This document shows, one piece after another, positions 16,953 to 25,685 of a stretch of DNA of 64,000 bases; position 1 is the stretch's first letter; each line of letters starts with the position of its first letter. The position numbers were made by a program, and so were the translations under genes. The stretch is from JAOEGB01 sp041262585 (GTDB lineage Bacteria > Actinomycetota > Actinomycetes > Streptosporangiales > Streptosporangiaceae): contig NZ_JBGCBZ010000007.1 of the NCBI RefSeq assembly GCF_041262585.1, forward strand, positions 124,001-188,000. Reading direction: 5' to 3'. The notes under the pieces were generated by a model, which ran no database searches, was not told where the DNA came from, and saw nothing but the letters and a program-made list of their open reading frames with translations.

Positions 16953-17950
16953 TCACCGTCATCGGCGGCCACGGCCAGGTCGGCGCCCACGCCGTCGCCC
17001 AGCTCCGCGCCTGGGGGGCGGGACCCCTACGCGTCGGCGGCCGCACCGCGCCGGACCGTGTGGACGCACTCGACCCCGCCGGCCTGGCGGCCTTCTGCGC
17101 CGGCGCGACGACCGTGCTCAACTGCGCGGGGCCCGCCGCCGTGATCGGCTCCCGCGTCGCCCGGGCGGCGCACGCCGCCGGAGCCCGCTACGTGGACGCG
17201 TCGGGAGACGACGCCCTGCACGCGGAGCTGAGCCGGCTCGCCGGGCCGTGGACGGCGGTCGTTTCGGCCGGGATGATGCCGGGGCTGAGCGGGCTGCTGC
17301 CGCACGTTCTGCTCTCGGGCTTTCCCGAGGCCGAAACCTTGACGGGCTACGTCGGAGGGCGCGACACGATCACGGAGGTCGCGGCGGTCGACTACCTCGG
17401 CGCCGACGCGTACGGCGAGGCCATGGCGGCGTGGCGGGGCGACCGGCGGGTGCCGGGAGCGTTGCGCACGCGGCAGGCCGTTCAGGTGCCGTTCTATCCG
17501 GAGCCGATCACCGCTGTGCCGTACCTCAGCACCGAGACGGAGCGCGTGGCCAGGCGGCATGGGCTGCGGGAGGTCGAGTGGTACTCGGCGTACGCGGGGA
17601 ACCGCGTGCTCGCCGCGCTTTACGGGCGGCCGTCGGCGGACGAGTTGCGCGCGGCGGCGGAGCTGGACGCCTTCGGGCATGAGCGCTACCAGCTGCTGGT
17701 CCTCACCGCGAGCAGTGACGACGAGTCCAGGTCGCTCGTCCTGCGCGGGACCGGTGCGAGCGCGCTCACGGGGACGGCGGCGGCCCTCGCGACGTGGGCC
17801 GTGGAACAGGGTGACGTGCCGCCCGGGGTGTGGCATCTCGCGGAGATCCCGCACGGTCCATCCCAGATCCTGGACCGTCTGGCCGGCTGCGCCGCCGTCG
17901 TGGCCTGTGACCTGCATGTCGACGCCGGTGTCGAGGAGGGCGTGCTGTGA
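16949..17950 (+). CDS. Saccharopine-dehydrogenase-like oxidoreductase
   Basis: A 333-residue protein whose N-terminus ITVIGGHGQVGAHAVAQL is a Rossmann dinucleotide-binding loop. It is followed by VLNCAGPAAVIGSRVARAAHAAGARYVDASGD, the pattern of the saccharopine dehydrogenase/trans-acting enoyl reductase-like family. The ATG overlaps the NRPS2 stop as ATGA, and the gene ends in a GTGA overlap with the imide reductase. Family members use NAD(P)H on varied substrates, so the position suggests a redox step on the assembly-line product or its precursor. The exact reaction is not predictable from the sequence. Confidence 0.82.
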   Translation: MITVIGGHGQVGAHAVAQLRAWGAGPLRVGGRTAPDRVDALDPAGLAAFCAGATTVLNCAGPAAVIGSRVARAAHAAGARYVDASGDDALHAELSRLAGPWTAVVSAGMMPGLSGLLPHVLLSGFPEAETLTGYVGGRDTITEVAAVDYLGADAYGEAMAAWRGDRRVPGALRTRQAVQVPFYPEPITAVPYLSTETERVARRHGLREVEWYSAYAGNRVLAALYGRPSADELRAAAELDAFGHERYQLLVLTASSDDESRSLVLRGTGASALTGTAAALATWAVEQGDVPPGVWHLAEIPHGPSQILDRLAGCAAVVACDLHVDAGVEEGVL

Positions 17951-19092
17951 GTGGTCGGCCGAGGGTCGTCGTGGCGGGGACCAAGTTCGGGCAGGTGTAC
18001 CTGCAGTCGTTCCGGCGGCCGGGGTTCCCGTTCGAGCTGGCGGGAATCCTCGCGCAGGGCAGCGCGCGGTCGAGGGCCTGCGCCGAGCACTACGGCGTGC
18101 CGCTGTTCACCCACGTCGACGACGTCCCGCCGGACGTCCGGCTCGCGTGCGTGGTGATCAGGGGCGGGCTGCTCGGCGGGGCGGGCGCCGAGGTCGCCCG
18201 GGCGTTGATGGAGCGCGGGATCCACGTGTTGCAGGAGCACCCGCTGCACCACGACGAACTGGCCGAGTGCCTGCGCACGGCGGCGCGGGAAGGCGTCGTC
18301 TACCATCTCAACTCGTTCTACGTGCACACCCCGCCGGTCCGGCGCTTCATGGCGGCCGCGGCCGAACTGCTCAGCCGGCAGCGGCCGCGGTACGTGGACG
18401 CCGCGTGCGGGTTCCAGGTGGCGTACGCGATGCTCGACATCATCGGGCAGACCCTCGGCGGGGTCCGCCCGTGGGGGCTGGCCGAGCCCGCGCCGCCGTC
18501 GCCCGAGCTGGCGAGGCTCGCCCGCACGGGGGCGCCGTTCCGGGCGCTGGACGGGGTGATCGCGGGGGTGCCCGTGACGTTCCGAGTGCAGAACCAGCTC
18601 GACCCGGCCGACCCGGACAACCTCGCGCACCTGCTGCATCGGATCACGCTGGGCACCGAAGGGGGGCACCTCACGCTCGTGGGCACCCACGGGCCGGTCA
18701 CGTGGAGTCCCCGCCCGGACTTCCCGCAGCAGGTCCAGGACTCCAGCACGGGAACCGTCCACTTCGCCGAACCGGACGACGCCGTCGCCGACCATCTCGA
18801 CGTGCCGAGCGTGTTGCCGCTGGGCGATCCGGTCGCGGCGAGCCATCGGCGGATCTTCGACACCGTGTGGCCGGAAGGCGTCGAGCACGCGCTGACCGAG
18901 CTGCGCGACGCGGCCCGCGCGGGGGAGCCGCCCGCCCGCCGTGGTCAGTACCACCTCACCCTTTGCCGGATATGGCAGGACATGACCAGTAAACTCGGGC
19001 CACCCGAGCTCCTTCACGGCGAGACCGCCACCCCCCTCTCGCCCGACGACGTCGCCGCCCTCGCCAAGGCCGCGGGGGAGGGGGACGCGTGA
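17947..19092 (+). CDS. Thiazolinyl imide reductase (Irp3/PchG family)
   Basis: A 381-residue Gfo/Idh/MocA-fold protein close to YbtU/Irp3 and PchG, which use NADPH to reduce a carrier-bound thiazoline to a thiazolidine. Supporting segments are the N-terminal RVVVAGTKFGQVYLQSFRR loop, EHPLHHDELAECL and YHLNSFYVHTPPVRRF, and a length in the family range. The GTG start overlaps the upstream stop. Its presence in the NRPS operon implies that one of the three heterocycles in the product is a thiazolidine, most likely the one that NRPS2 methylates. That assignment is inference from pyochelin and yersiniabactin pathways. Confidence 0.92.
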   Translation: MSGRPRVVVAGTKFGQVYLQSFRRPGFPFELAGILAQGSARSRACAEHYGVPLFTHVDDVPPDVRLACVVIRGGLLGGAGAEVARALMERGIHVLQEHPLHHDELAECLRTAAREGVVYHLNSFYVHTPPVRRFMAAAAELLSRQRPRYVDAACGFQVAYAMLDIIGQTLGGVRPWGLAEPAPPSPELARLARTGAPFRALDGVIAGVPVTFRVQNQLDPADPDNLAHLLHRITLGTEGGHLTLVGTHGPVTWSPRPDFPQQVQDSSTGTVHFAEPDDAVADHLDVPSVLPLGDPVAASHRRIFDTVWPEGVEHALTELRDAARAGEPPARRGQYHLTLCRIWQDMTSKLGPPELLHGETATPLSPDDVAALAKAAGEGDA

Positions 19093-19829
19093 ACGACTGG
19101 CTCCGGGCCTACGCGCCGCGTCACGCGCCGCGCGTCCGCCTCGTGTGCTTCCCGCACGCCGGCGGCAACGCGAGCTTCTACCACTCCTGGCACGCTCACC
19201 TGCCGGAACACGTGGAACTCCACGCCGTGCAGTATCCGGGCCGCCATGACCGGGTCTCCGAGCCGCTGGTCCGGCGGATGGACGAGATGGCCGACCGGGC
19301 CGCGAAGGCGATCGCGCCGCTGGCCAGGCGCGGGCCCGTCGTCCTGTTCGGGCACAGCCTCGGCGCGTCGGTCGCGCACGAGGTGGCACGGCGGCTCGCC
19401 GTGCGCCCGGCCGCGCTGGTCGTGTCGGGGCGGCCCGCGCCCGACCGGCTGCGCGACACCGCCGTCCACCTGGCCGATGACGACACACTGTGGGCCGAGA
19501 TGGGACGGCTCGGCGGCACCGAGCAGGAGGCGCTCGACCATCCGGTGCTCCGCGAGCTGACTCTGCCGATCCTGCGCGCCGACTACGAGGTGGCCGAGAC
19601 CTACCAGCCGCCCGCCCGGGAGCGGCTCCCCGCGCCGATCATGGCGTTCATCGGGGATCGCGACGTCGAGGTGAGCGAGGACGAGGCGCGGGCCTGGTCC
19701 GAATACACGCGGGGCGGGTTCCGGCTGGCCGTGTTCCCCGGCGGGCACTTCTACCTGGTCCCCCGCGAACGGGACGTGGTCGCCGCGCTCGTCCGGACAT
19801 GCGCGCCGTGGGGAGGCGACGGCCCGTGA
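19089..19829 (+). CDS. Type II thioesterase
   Basis: A 246-residue alpha/beta hydrolase of the stand-alone NRPS/PKS thioesterase family. It has the N-terminal LVCFPHAGGNASFYHSW oxyanion region, the nucleophile elbow GHSLGAS and the C-terminal catalytic histidine in FPGGHFYL. Such enzymes usually remove misprimed groups from carrier proteins. Because the fused C-terminal TE of NRPS2 has lost its serine, this protein could also perform product release; that is inference. It is translationally coupled to its neighbours by GTGA overlaps on both sides. Confidence 0.92.
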   Translation: MNDWLRAYAPRHAPRVRLVCFPHAGGNASFYHSWHAHLPEHVELHAVQYPGRHDRVSEPLVRRMDEMADRAAKAIAPLARRGPVVLFGHSLGASVAHEVARRLAVRPAALVVSGRPAPDRLRDTAVHLADDDTLWAEMGRLGGTEQEALDHPVLRELTLPILRADYEVAETYQPPARERLPAPIMAFIGDRDVEVSEDEARAWSEYTRGGFRLAVFPGGHFYLVPRERDVVAALVRTCAPWGGDGP

Positions 19830-20635
19830 TCCCCGCCGCGTTCGGCTACCGGCGCGCCGGCGACCTCGCCGACGCACTCACCAGGCTCGGTCAGGGCGGG
19901 GTGACCGTGCTGGCGGGAGGCCAGTCGCTGCTGCCCGCGCTCAAGGCGCGCACCGCCCGCGCCGAGACCCTGCTCGACATCGGGCACCTCGCGGAGCTGT
20001 CCCACATCACCGACAACGGCTCGCACCTCGCCATCGGCGCGACCACCAGGCACTGCGACCTGGCGGCCAGCGACCTGCTGCGGGAACGGCTGCCGTCGCT
20101 GGCCCGAGCCGCGGCGCTGATCGCCGATCCGCAGATCCGGCACATGGGGACGATCGGCGGGTCGCTCGCGCACGCGGATCCGGCCGCCGACCTCGTCCTG
20201 GCCGGAATCGCGCTGGACGCGAGCGTCGTGCTGGCCCGCCGGGACGGCCTCCGCGTCGTCGCGCTGCGCGACTTCGTCCTCGGGGCGGGCCGTACCGCGA
20301 TCGAACCGGGCGAGCTGATCACCGAAGTGCGGGTCGCACCGGACACCGGGCCGTGGAGTCACCGGAAGTTCCACCGCGACGCGCTCGAATGGGCGATCGT
20401 CGCGGTCGCCGTCTCCTCCGGGCGCGTCGCGATCAGCGGCCTGGCGCCGGTCCCCGTGCGCGCGCTCGGCGTGGAGGCGGCCCTCAAGCGAGGCGCGGGA
20501 GCGGCCGAGGCCGCCGCGCTCGCCGACGCCGGCACAGACCCCCCGAACGACCGCACGGCGGGCGCCGACTACCGCCGCCACCTGGCCCGCGTCCTGACCC
20601 GCCGCGCGCTCATCGAGATCGGAGTCGCCCCGTGA
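19826..20635 (+). CDS. Molybdenum hydroxylase, FAD-binding medium subunit (CoxM-like)
   Basis: A 269-residue FAD-binding subunit of the xanthine dehydrogenase/CO dehydrogenase family. The two flavin motifs are clear: LAGGQSLLPALK near residues 27-38 and HMGTIGGSLAHADPAAD near 107-123. The GTG start overlaps the thioesterase stop. The partner Fe-S subunit follows directly, whereas the molybdopterin subunit is encoded 13 kb away on the other strand (33988-36141). Together they would make a three-subunit enzyme that hydroxylates a heteroaromatic or aldehyde carbon with water-derived oxygen. Confidence 0.93.
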   Translation: MIPAAFGYRRAGDLADALTRLGQGGVTVLAGGQSLLPALKARTARAETLLDIGHLAELSHITDNGSHLAIGATTRHCDLAASDLLRERLPSLARAAALIADPQIRHMGTIGGSLAHADPAADLVLAGIALDASVVLARRDGLRVVALRDFVLGAGRTAIEPGELITEVRVAPDTGPWSHRKFHRDALEWAIVAVAVSSGRVAISGLAPVPVRALGVEAALKRGAGAAEAAALADAGTDPPNDRTAGADYRRHLARVLTRRALIEIGVAP

Positions 20636-21123
20636 CCGAATCCGGCGCCCAAGAAGACGTCGAGATCAAGCTCTCGGTGAACGGACGGCCGGTCGCCGCC
20701 GCCGTCGAGCCGCGCACCACCCTCGCCGGGCTGCTGCGGGGCGAGCTCGGGCTGACCGGAACGAACATCGGGTGCGACACCACCTCGTGCGGCGCGTGCA
20801 CGGTCCTGCTCGACGGACGGGCCGTCAAGTCCTGCACCGTGCTCGGCGCGCAGGTCCACGGGCGGCCAGTCGTCACGATCGAGGGGCTGGCGGACGGTGA
20901 CCGGCTCCACCCGGTCCAGCGGGCCTTCCACGAGCACCACGCGGTGCAGTGCGGCTTCTGCACACCCGGCATGGTGCTGGCCGCCGTGTCGCTCCTCGGC
21001 TCCGCGCCCGGCCCGCTCACCGAACAGGACGTACGGCTCGCGCTCAAGGGCAACCTGTGCCGCTGCACCGGCTACCACAACATCATCCAGGCCGTCCTGG
21101 CCGTGGCGAACGGAGATGAGTGA
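20632..21123 (+). CDS. Molybdenum hydroxylase, [2Fe-2S] small subunit (CoxS-like)
   Basis: A 163-residue protein with both [2Fe-2S] clusters of the family: a plant-ferredoxin-like site GCDTTSCGACTVLLDG and a C-terminal four-helix site QCGFCTPGM with NLCRCTGYHNI. It passes electrons from the Mo centre to the FAD subunit encoded just upstream, with which it overlaps by 4 nt. An N-terminal extension of about 10 residues precedes the core. Family assignment is firm. Confidence 0.95.
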   Translation: MTESGAQEDVEIKLSVNGRPVAAAVEPRTTLAGLLRGELGLTGTNIGCDTTSCGACTVLLDGRAVKSCTVLGAQVHGRPVVTIEGLADGDRLHPVQRAFHEHHAVQCGFCTPGMVLAAVSLLGSAPGPLTEQDVRLALKGNLCRCTGYHNIIQAVLAVANGDE

Positions 21124-21126
21124 CGG

Positions 21127-22800
21127 ATGTACGTCCTGGGGATCAACATCGGGTTCCACGATTCGTCGGCCGCGCTGCTGCACGACGGCGCGCTGCGCGC
21201 GCTGTTCGAGCAGGAACGGCTGAGCCGGCGCAAGCACGCGGTCGGGCAGCCGCCCGTCGAGGCCATCGCCGCCTGCCTCGCCATCGAGGGCATCACCCCG
21301 CACGACCTCGACGCGATCGCCATCGGCTGGGACTTCCGCGATCTGCCGCTCGGCCGGAACAAGCGGTTCACCCCCGAGGGCCTGCGCGCCATGCTCTTCC
21401 CCGGCCACGACGACCTGACCCTCCCCCCGGTCCGGTGGATCGCGCACCACGTCGCGCACGCGGCCAGCGCCTACTTCAGCGCGGGCGTCGACGAGGCGGC
21501 CGTCATCGTCGTCGACGGCGCGGGGGAGACCCAGGCCAGCTCGCTCGGAGTGGCCCGGGACGGCCGGATCACGCTCACCCGCGAATGGGCGGTCGACCAG
21601 TCACTCGGCTTCTTCTACAACGCCGCCGCCGAATGGGCCGGTCTCGGCTACTGGGGCACCGGCAAACTCATGGGGCTGGCCGCCTACGGCCGGGCCCGGC
21701 CGGGTATGCCGCTGCGCGCGGCCGACGGCGGCTACGAGCTGACCGGTGAGCCCCCGGCCGGGCCGGTCAAGGTCGGCATCACCGGACCGCTCACCGCGTA
21801 CTACCCGGTCGTGTCGGCCGCCGTGAAACCGGCGTTCGCCCAGTTCTTCCCGTACGCCGAGCGGACCGGTGAGGAGCCCGTCGCCTACGCGGACTTCGCG
21901 GCCAGCGTCCAGGAGGCACTGGAGGAGGCGGTGCTCTCGATGGCCGAGCACGCGCGCGCCGAGACGAGGCTGCCGGTGCTGGTGCTGGCCGGCGGCGTCG
22001 CGATGAACTGCACGATGATCGGCAAGCTGGTCGACAGCGGGATGTTCGAGCGCGTGTACGTGCCGCCGGTGCCGACCGACGCCGGGGTGTCGCTGGGCGC
22101 GGCGCTCGTCGTCGCGCAGGAGCAGGACCCGTTCACTCCGACCGCCGTCGACCACGCGTACTGGTCCGGCGACCTGACCACCGAGGAGGCGCGGGTGGCG
22201 GCGTCCGCCGCCGGCCTGCCGTACCGGGAACCGGGGGAGGACGGGCTGATCGCCTTCACCGCCGCGCGGATCGCCGAGGGGAAGCTGGTGGCGTGGGCGC
22301 GCGGTCGCGGGGAGATCGGGCAGCGGGCGCTCGGGGCGCGCAGCATCCTCGCGGACCCGAGGGACCGGCGCAGCCTCGAACGGCTGAACGTGGTCAAGGG
22401 GCGGGAGATGTGGCGGCCGGTCGCGCCCAGCATCCTCGCCGAGCACCTGGGCGAGCTCATCGAGGGCCAGGTCGGCGATCCGGCCAGGTTCATGCTGGCC
22501 GCCTCCCGGGTGCGGCCCGACGTTCGGGTGCGCGTCCCGGCCGTCACCCACGTGGACGGCTCGGCCCGGCCGCAGTCCGTCCATCGTGACACCAACCCGG
22601 CCTACTGGGCGCTCATCGAGGAGTTCCGGCGGCTCACCGGCGTCCCGGCGGTGATCAACACGTCGTTCAACCTGTCCGACGAGCCCATCGTGAACAGCGC
22701 CGCGGACGCGGTGGCCACCTTCGTCCGCGGCAAGGAACTCGACCTGCTGGTCCTGGGCGACCTCCTGGTCGCCCGAAGCGACGAGGAGCTACCGGCGTAG
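21127..22800 (+). CDS. Carbamoyltransferase (NodU/TobZ/CmcH family)
   Basis: A 557-residue two-domain O-carbamoyltransferase. The N-terminal Kae1-like domain has LGINIGFHDSSAALLHDG and the metal-binding HHVAHAASAYF, with VVDGAGE and GTGKLMGLAAYG loops. The C-terminal YrdC-like region has GEIGQRALGARSILADPRD and INTSFNLSDEPIVN. Family members use carbamoyl phosphate and ATP to carbamoylate a hydroxyl group in antibiotics. The final product of the cluster is therefore predicted to carry a carbamate. This is the last gene of the main operon; its final 12 bp overlap the convergent VOC gene. Confidence 0.95.
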   Translation: MYVLGINIGFHDSSAALLHDGALRALFEQERLSRRKHAVGQPPVEAIAACLAIEGITPHDLDAIAIGWDFRDLPLGRNKRFTPEGLRAMLFPGHDDLTLPPVRWIAHHVAHAASAYFSAGVDEAAVIVVDGAGETQASSLGVARDGRITLTREWAVDQSLGFFYNAAAEWAGLGYWGTGKLMGLAAYGRARPGMPLRAADGGYELTGEPPAGPVKVGITGPLTAYYPVVSAAVKPAFAQFFPYAERTGEEPVAYADFAASVQEALEEAVLSMAEHARAETRLPVLVLAGGVAMNCTMIGKLVDSGMFERVYVPPVPTDAGVSLGAALVVAQEQDPFTPTAVDHAYWSGDLTTEEARVAASAAGLPYREPGEDGLIAFTAARIAEGKLVAWARGRGEIGQRALGARSILADPRDRRSLERLNVVKGREMWRPVAPSILAEHLGELIEGQVGDPARFMLAASRVRPDVRVRVPAVTHVDGSARPQSVHRDTNPAYWALIEEFRRLTGVPAVINTSFNLSDEPIVNSAADAVATFVRGKELDLLVLGDLLVARSDEELPA

Positions 22801-23256
22801 GTCTCCGGTCCGCCAGCGATCGCGCAGGCGGCGGATGAAGAAGTCCCGGTTGACCCAGTAGATCTCCAGCCAGATGCGGTCCGGGTCGCGGAGCCAGATC
22901 TGCGACCCGGCCTCGTGCTCCGACGTGGTCACGCCGCTGTGCTCGACCCCGGCCTCGGTGAGGTGGGCGGCCCACAGGTCCAGGTCGTCCCGATCGGGGA
23001 CGTGGTAGGCGAAGTGGTGCAGCCCGACCCGTGACTCGTCGAAGACGTCACCGTCGATGCCGGCCAACGGACGGCCCAGCACCACCGATGCGAACGACCC
23101 CGGGTGGACGAGGGTCACGAACCGGAATCCGGACTCCGGCGGGGTCACGTCGTTGACCTGGATCATCTGGAACACCTTGCAATACCACTCGGTGCTGCGC
23201 TCGATGTCGGTGACCGTGAGGTTCAGGTGGGTGCGGCCGTCGAGGCGGAGCGTCAC
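22789..23256 (-). CDS. VOC-family protein, dioxygenase/glyoxalase-like with metal ligands
   Basis: A 155-residue vicinal-oxygen-chelate protein. It keeps candidate metal ligands: His in THLNLTV, His in VGLHHFAYHV and Glu in WLEIYW, as in extradiol dioxygenases and related lyases or isomerases. The GTG start overlaps the stop of the upstream methyltransferase. A ring-cleaving or isomerising step on an aromatic intermediate is possible, but chemistry varies widely in this fold. Confidence 0.85.
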   Translation of the reverse strand: MTLRLDGRTHLNLTVTDIERSTEWYCKVFQMIQVNDVTPPESGFRFVTLVHPGSFASVVLGRPLAGIDGDVFDESRVGLHHFAYHVPDRDDLDLWAAHLTEAGVEHSGVTTSEHEAGSQIWLRDPDRIWLEIYWVNRDFFIRRLRDRWRTGDLRR

Positions 23257-24284
23257 AGCGCCTCCCCCTCGATGACGGACCCCTCGATGACGGACATGGT
23301 CGGCGTTTGGGTGACCGACGCCAGCCGCAGGCCCGCCCCGGCGAACAGGCCGGCGAACTCCTCCTCGGTGCGCGTGTGCCCGCCGAACAGCGCCAGCGCC
23401 TTGACGTCCATGACCTTGCCGACGTCCCAGCCGTCGCCCGGCGTCCGTACCGACTCGATCACCAGCAGGCGGCTGTCTTCCCGCATCGCGGCCCGTACGG
23501 CGCGCAGGATCGCGGACGCCCGCTCGTCCGGCCAGTCGTGCAGGATCGTCTTCATCAGGTACGCGTCGGCGCCCGGAGGTATGTCGCCGGAGAAGAAGTC
23601 GCCGCCGCGCGCCTCGCACCGGTCGGCGACGCCCGCCTCCGCCAGGACGGCCGGGGCGTGCTCGGCCACGTGCGGCAGGTCGAACAGGATCGCCGACATC
23701 GCCGGGTTGCGCCGGAGCACTCCCGCCACGAACGTGCCGTGCCCGCCGCCCACGTCCACCAATGTCGTGATGCCCGACCAGTCCACGGCCGGGACCACGG
23801 TCCGCAGGACCAGCGGGTTCACACTCTCCGCCGACCGCTCGAACCGGTCGCACTCGTACGGATGGTCCGCGCACCAGTCGTAGTAGCCCGTGCCGTACAG
23901 GTCGTCGAAGGCCGTGTGGCCGGTGCGGATGGCGCCGGTGAGCCGCGCCCACGACCTGACGTCCGGGGGCATCAGCGGGAAGCACTCGCGGACCGAGAAC
24001 GGGTGGTCCGAGCGCAGCGGCTCGGCCAGCGGAGTGAGGGCGAACGTGCCGGGGTCGAGCTCGGTGAAGATGCCCCGGCCCGCGAGGGCCCGCATGGCGC
24101 GGAGCAGGGTCGGCGCGTGCGCTCCGGTGGCCGCGGCGATCTCCTCGACGGGGCGCGGGCCGTCCACGAGCTGGTCGGCCACGCTCATGTCGCACATGAC
24201 CCGGATGGCGAACGGGACGATGTAGTCGGCCAACTCCGTCAGCTCGGTGACCGCCTGGATGTCGACGCGGGGCCGTACCGGCAT
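23253..24284 (-). CDS. O-methyltransferase, CrtF/TcmN-like (OMT1)
   Basis: A 343-residue SAM-dependent O-methyltransferase. The N-terminal dimerisation and winged-helix part contains ELADYIVPFAIRVMCD and GAHAPTLLRAMRALAGRGIF. The SAM site is LVDVGGGHGTF. The catalytic segment is ILHDWPDE, with the general-base histidine intact, unlike its two paralogues in this window. It probably methylates a phenolic or enolic oxygen. The C-terminus is tailed by a tandem SVIEGSVIEG encoded by an exact 15-bp duplication. It is the first gene of a short leftward pair with the VOC protein and is divergent from the luciferase-like gene. Confidence 0.92.
   Translation of the reverse strand: MPVRPRVDIQAVTELTELADYIVPFAIRVMCDMSVADQLVDGPRPVEEIAAATGAHAPTLLRAMRALAGRGIFTELDPGTFALTPLAEPLRSDHPFSVRECFPLMPPDVRSWARLTGAIRTGHTAFDDLYGTGYYDWCADHPYECDRFERSAESVNPLVLRTVVPAVDWSGITTLVDVGGGHGTFVAGVLRRNPAMSAILFDLPHVAEHAPAVLAEAGVADRCEARGGDFFSGDIPPGADAYLMKTILHDWPDERASAILRAVRAAMREDSRLLVIESVRTPGDGWDVGKVMDVKALALFGGHTRTEEEFAGLFAGAGLRLASVTQTPTMSVIEGSVIEGEAL
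23266..23295 (+). repeat. Exact 15-bp tandem duplication at the end of OMT1
   Basis: The 15-mer CCCTCGATGACGGAC occurs twice in a row and gives the SVIEG-SVIEG tail of the methyltransferase in the opposite strand. It keeps the reading frame and is likely a slippage event. Confidence 0.95.
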
Positions 24285-24316
24285 GAACCCTCCCGTTCAC
24301 AGCGAAAAATACTGGT

Positions 24317-24337
24317 TACAAGATACGAGAAACGACG
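24317..24337 (+). promoter_or_regulatory. Heptad direct-repeat site 3 (TACAAGA, TACGAGA, AACGACG)
   Basis: Three contiguous heptads in the 75-bp gap between OMT1 and the luciferase-like gene, reading toward the latter. A TAGCGT hexamer at 24347-24352 lies about 9 bp downstream and about 8 bp before the ATG at 24360. No Shine-Dalgarno sequence is evident, so this looks like a leaderless promoter with the repeats in the activator position. Confidence 0.62.
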
Positions 24338-24359
24338 GTTTTGGGATAGCGTCGAGAGC

Positions 24360-25685
24360 ATGCACATCAACGTCTTCACGCAGTGCTCCCCGTCCCCTCA
24401 GTTCAAGGGTTTCTGGCGGCACCGGGCTGACCGGACGGCCACCGGCTACCGGTCGCTGACCTACTGGGTGAGCCTTGCCAGGAAGCTGGAGCTGGCCTGC
24501 GTGGACGCGCTGTTCTTCGCCGACGTGCACGGCGTCTACGACGTCTACGAGGGCTCGTGGGCCCCGGCCGTGCGGCACGCGGTGCAGATCCCGTCGATCG
24601 ACCCGGTGCTGGTCATCCCGGCCGCCGCGGCGGTCACCGAGCATCTCGGGTTCGCGGTGACGTATTCGACCACCTACCACCCGCCGTACGAGTGCGCGCG
24701 GCTGTTCAGCTCCCTGGACCACCTGACCGGCGGCCGGATCGCGTGGAACATCGTCACGTCCTATCTCAGCTCGGCCACGCTCAACGGGCTCGGCGAGTAT
24801 CTCGACCACGACGACCGCTACGACCGCGCCGACGAGTACCTCCAGGTCGTGCGGGCATTGTGGGAGGACAGCTGGGACGATGACGCGGTGGTGCGCGACC
24901 CGGACAGCGGCACCTTCGCCGACCCGGACCGGGTGCGGGAGATCGGGCACAAGGGTCGCTGGTTCGAGGTGCGCGGGCCGCACCAGTGCGAGCCGTCGCC
25001 GCAGCGCACCCCGGTGCTGTACCAGGCGGGCGCGTCGGCGCGCGGGCTGACCTTCGCGGCCCAGCACGCGGAGGTCGTCTTCCTGACCCTGCCCGACCCG
25101 GCCGGGGGCGCGCCGCAGGTCGCGGCGCTGCGCCGGCGGGCCGCCGAGCTCGGCCGCGACCCGCGATCGATAAAGATCCTGCAGGGGTCGATGGTGATGG
25201 TCGGCGAGACCCGGCAGGAGGCCCGCCGCCGCGCCGAGGAGTACGTGAAGCTGTGGGACGGCGAGGGCCAGCTCGCCAAGTGGTGCGGCTGGATGGACTT
25301 CGACCTGGCCGCGTTCCCCGGCGAGACGCCCGTGTCGGAGATCGCCTCGAAGGGGAGCCACAGCTTCGTCGGCTTCCTCAAGCGCCTCGGCCCCGAGCGC
25401 GAGTGGACGGTGGACGACGTGCGCTACCTCGTGTCCACGGCCCGGCGGCCCCGGCGCAACAGCCCCGTGACGCTGTTCGGCACGGTCGAGGAGGTGGCCG
25501 ACCGGATGGAGGAGTGGCAGAGCGTCGCCGGCGTGGACGGGTTCAACCTGATCCCGTGCCCGACCACGCAGGGCATCGACGACATCTGCGACCTGCTGAT
25601 CCCCGAGTTGCAGCGGCGCGGCCTGTTCCGCACCGCCTACGACCCCGCGCAGGTCACCCTGCGGCAGCGTTACACCAGCTCGTAG
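24360..25685 (+). CDS. Luciferase-like FMN monooxygenase, NtaA/SnaA/DszA type (LLM1)
   Basis: A 441-residue flavin-dependent monooxygenase of the nitrilotriacetate monooxygenase component A branch. Diagnostic stretches are ARKLELACVDALFFADVHGVYDVY, TYHPPYECARLFSSLDHLTGGRIAWNIVTS and a DDRYDRADEYLQVVRALW helix. It would use reduced FMN supplied by a separate reductase, perhaps the one at 54355. Related enzymes oxidise thiazoline or pyrroline-type rings or cleave C-N and C-S bonds, so desaturation or oxidation of a heterocycle is attractive but unproven. Its last 16 bp overlap the convergent methyltransferase. Confidence 0.92.
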   Translation: MHINVFTQCSPSPQFKGFWRHRADRTATGYRSLTYWVSLARKLELACVDALFFADVHGVYDVYEGSWAPAVRHAVQIPSIDPVLVIPAAAAVTEHLGFAVTYSTTYHPPYECARLFSSLDHLTGGRIAWNIVTSYLSSATLNGLGEYLDHDDRYDRADEYLQVVRALWEDSWDDDAVVRDPDSGTFADPDRVREIGHKGRWFEVRGPHQCEPSPQRTPVLYQAGASARGLTFAAQHAEVVFLTLPDPAGGAPQVAALRRRAAELGRDPRSIKILQGSMVMVGETRQEARRRAEEYVKLWDGEGQLAKWCGWMDFDLAAFPGETPVSEIASKGSHSFVGFLKRLGPEREWTVDDVRYLVSTARRPRRNSPVTLFGTVEEVADRMEEWQSVAGVDGFNLIPCPTTQGIDDICDLLIPELQRRGLFRTAYDPAQVTLRQRYTSS

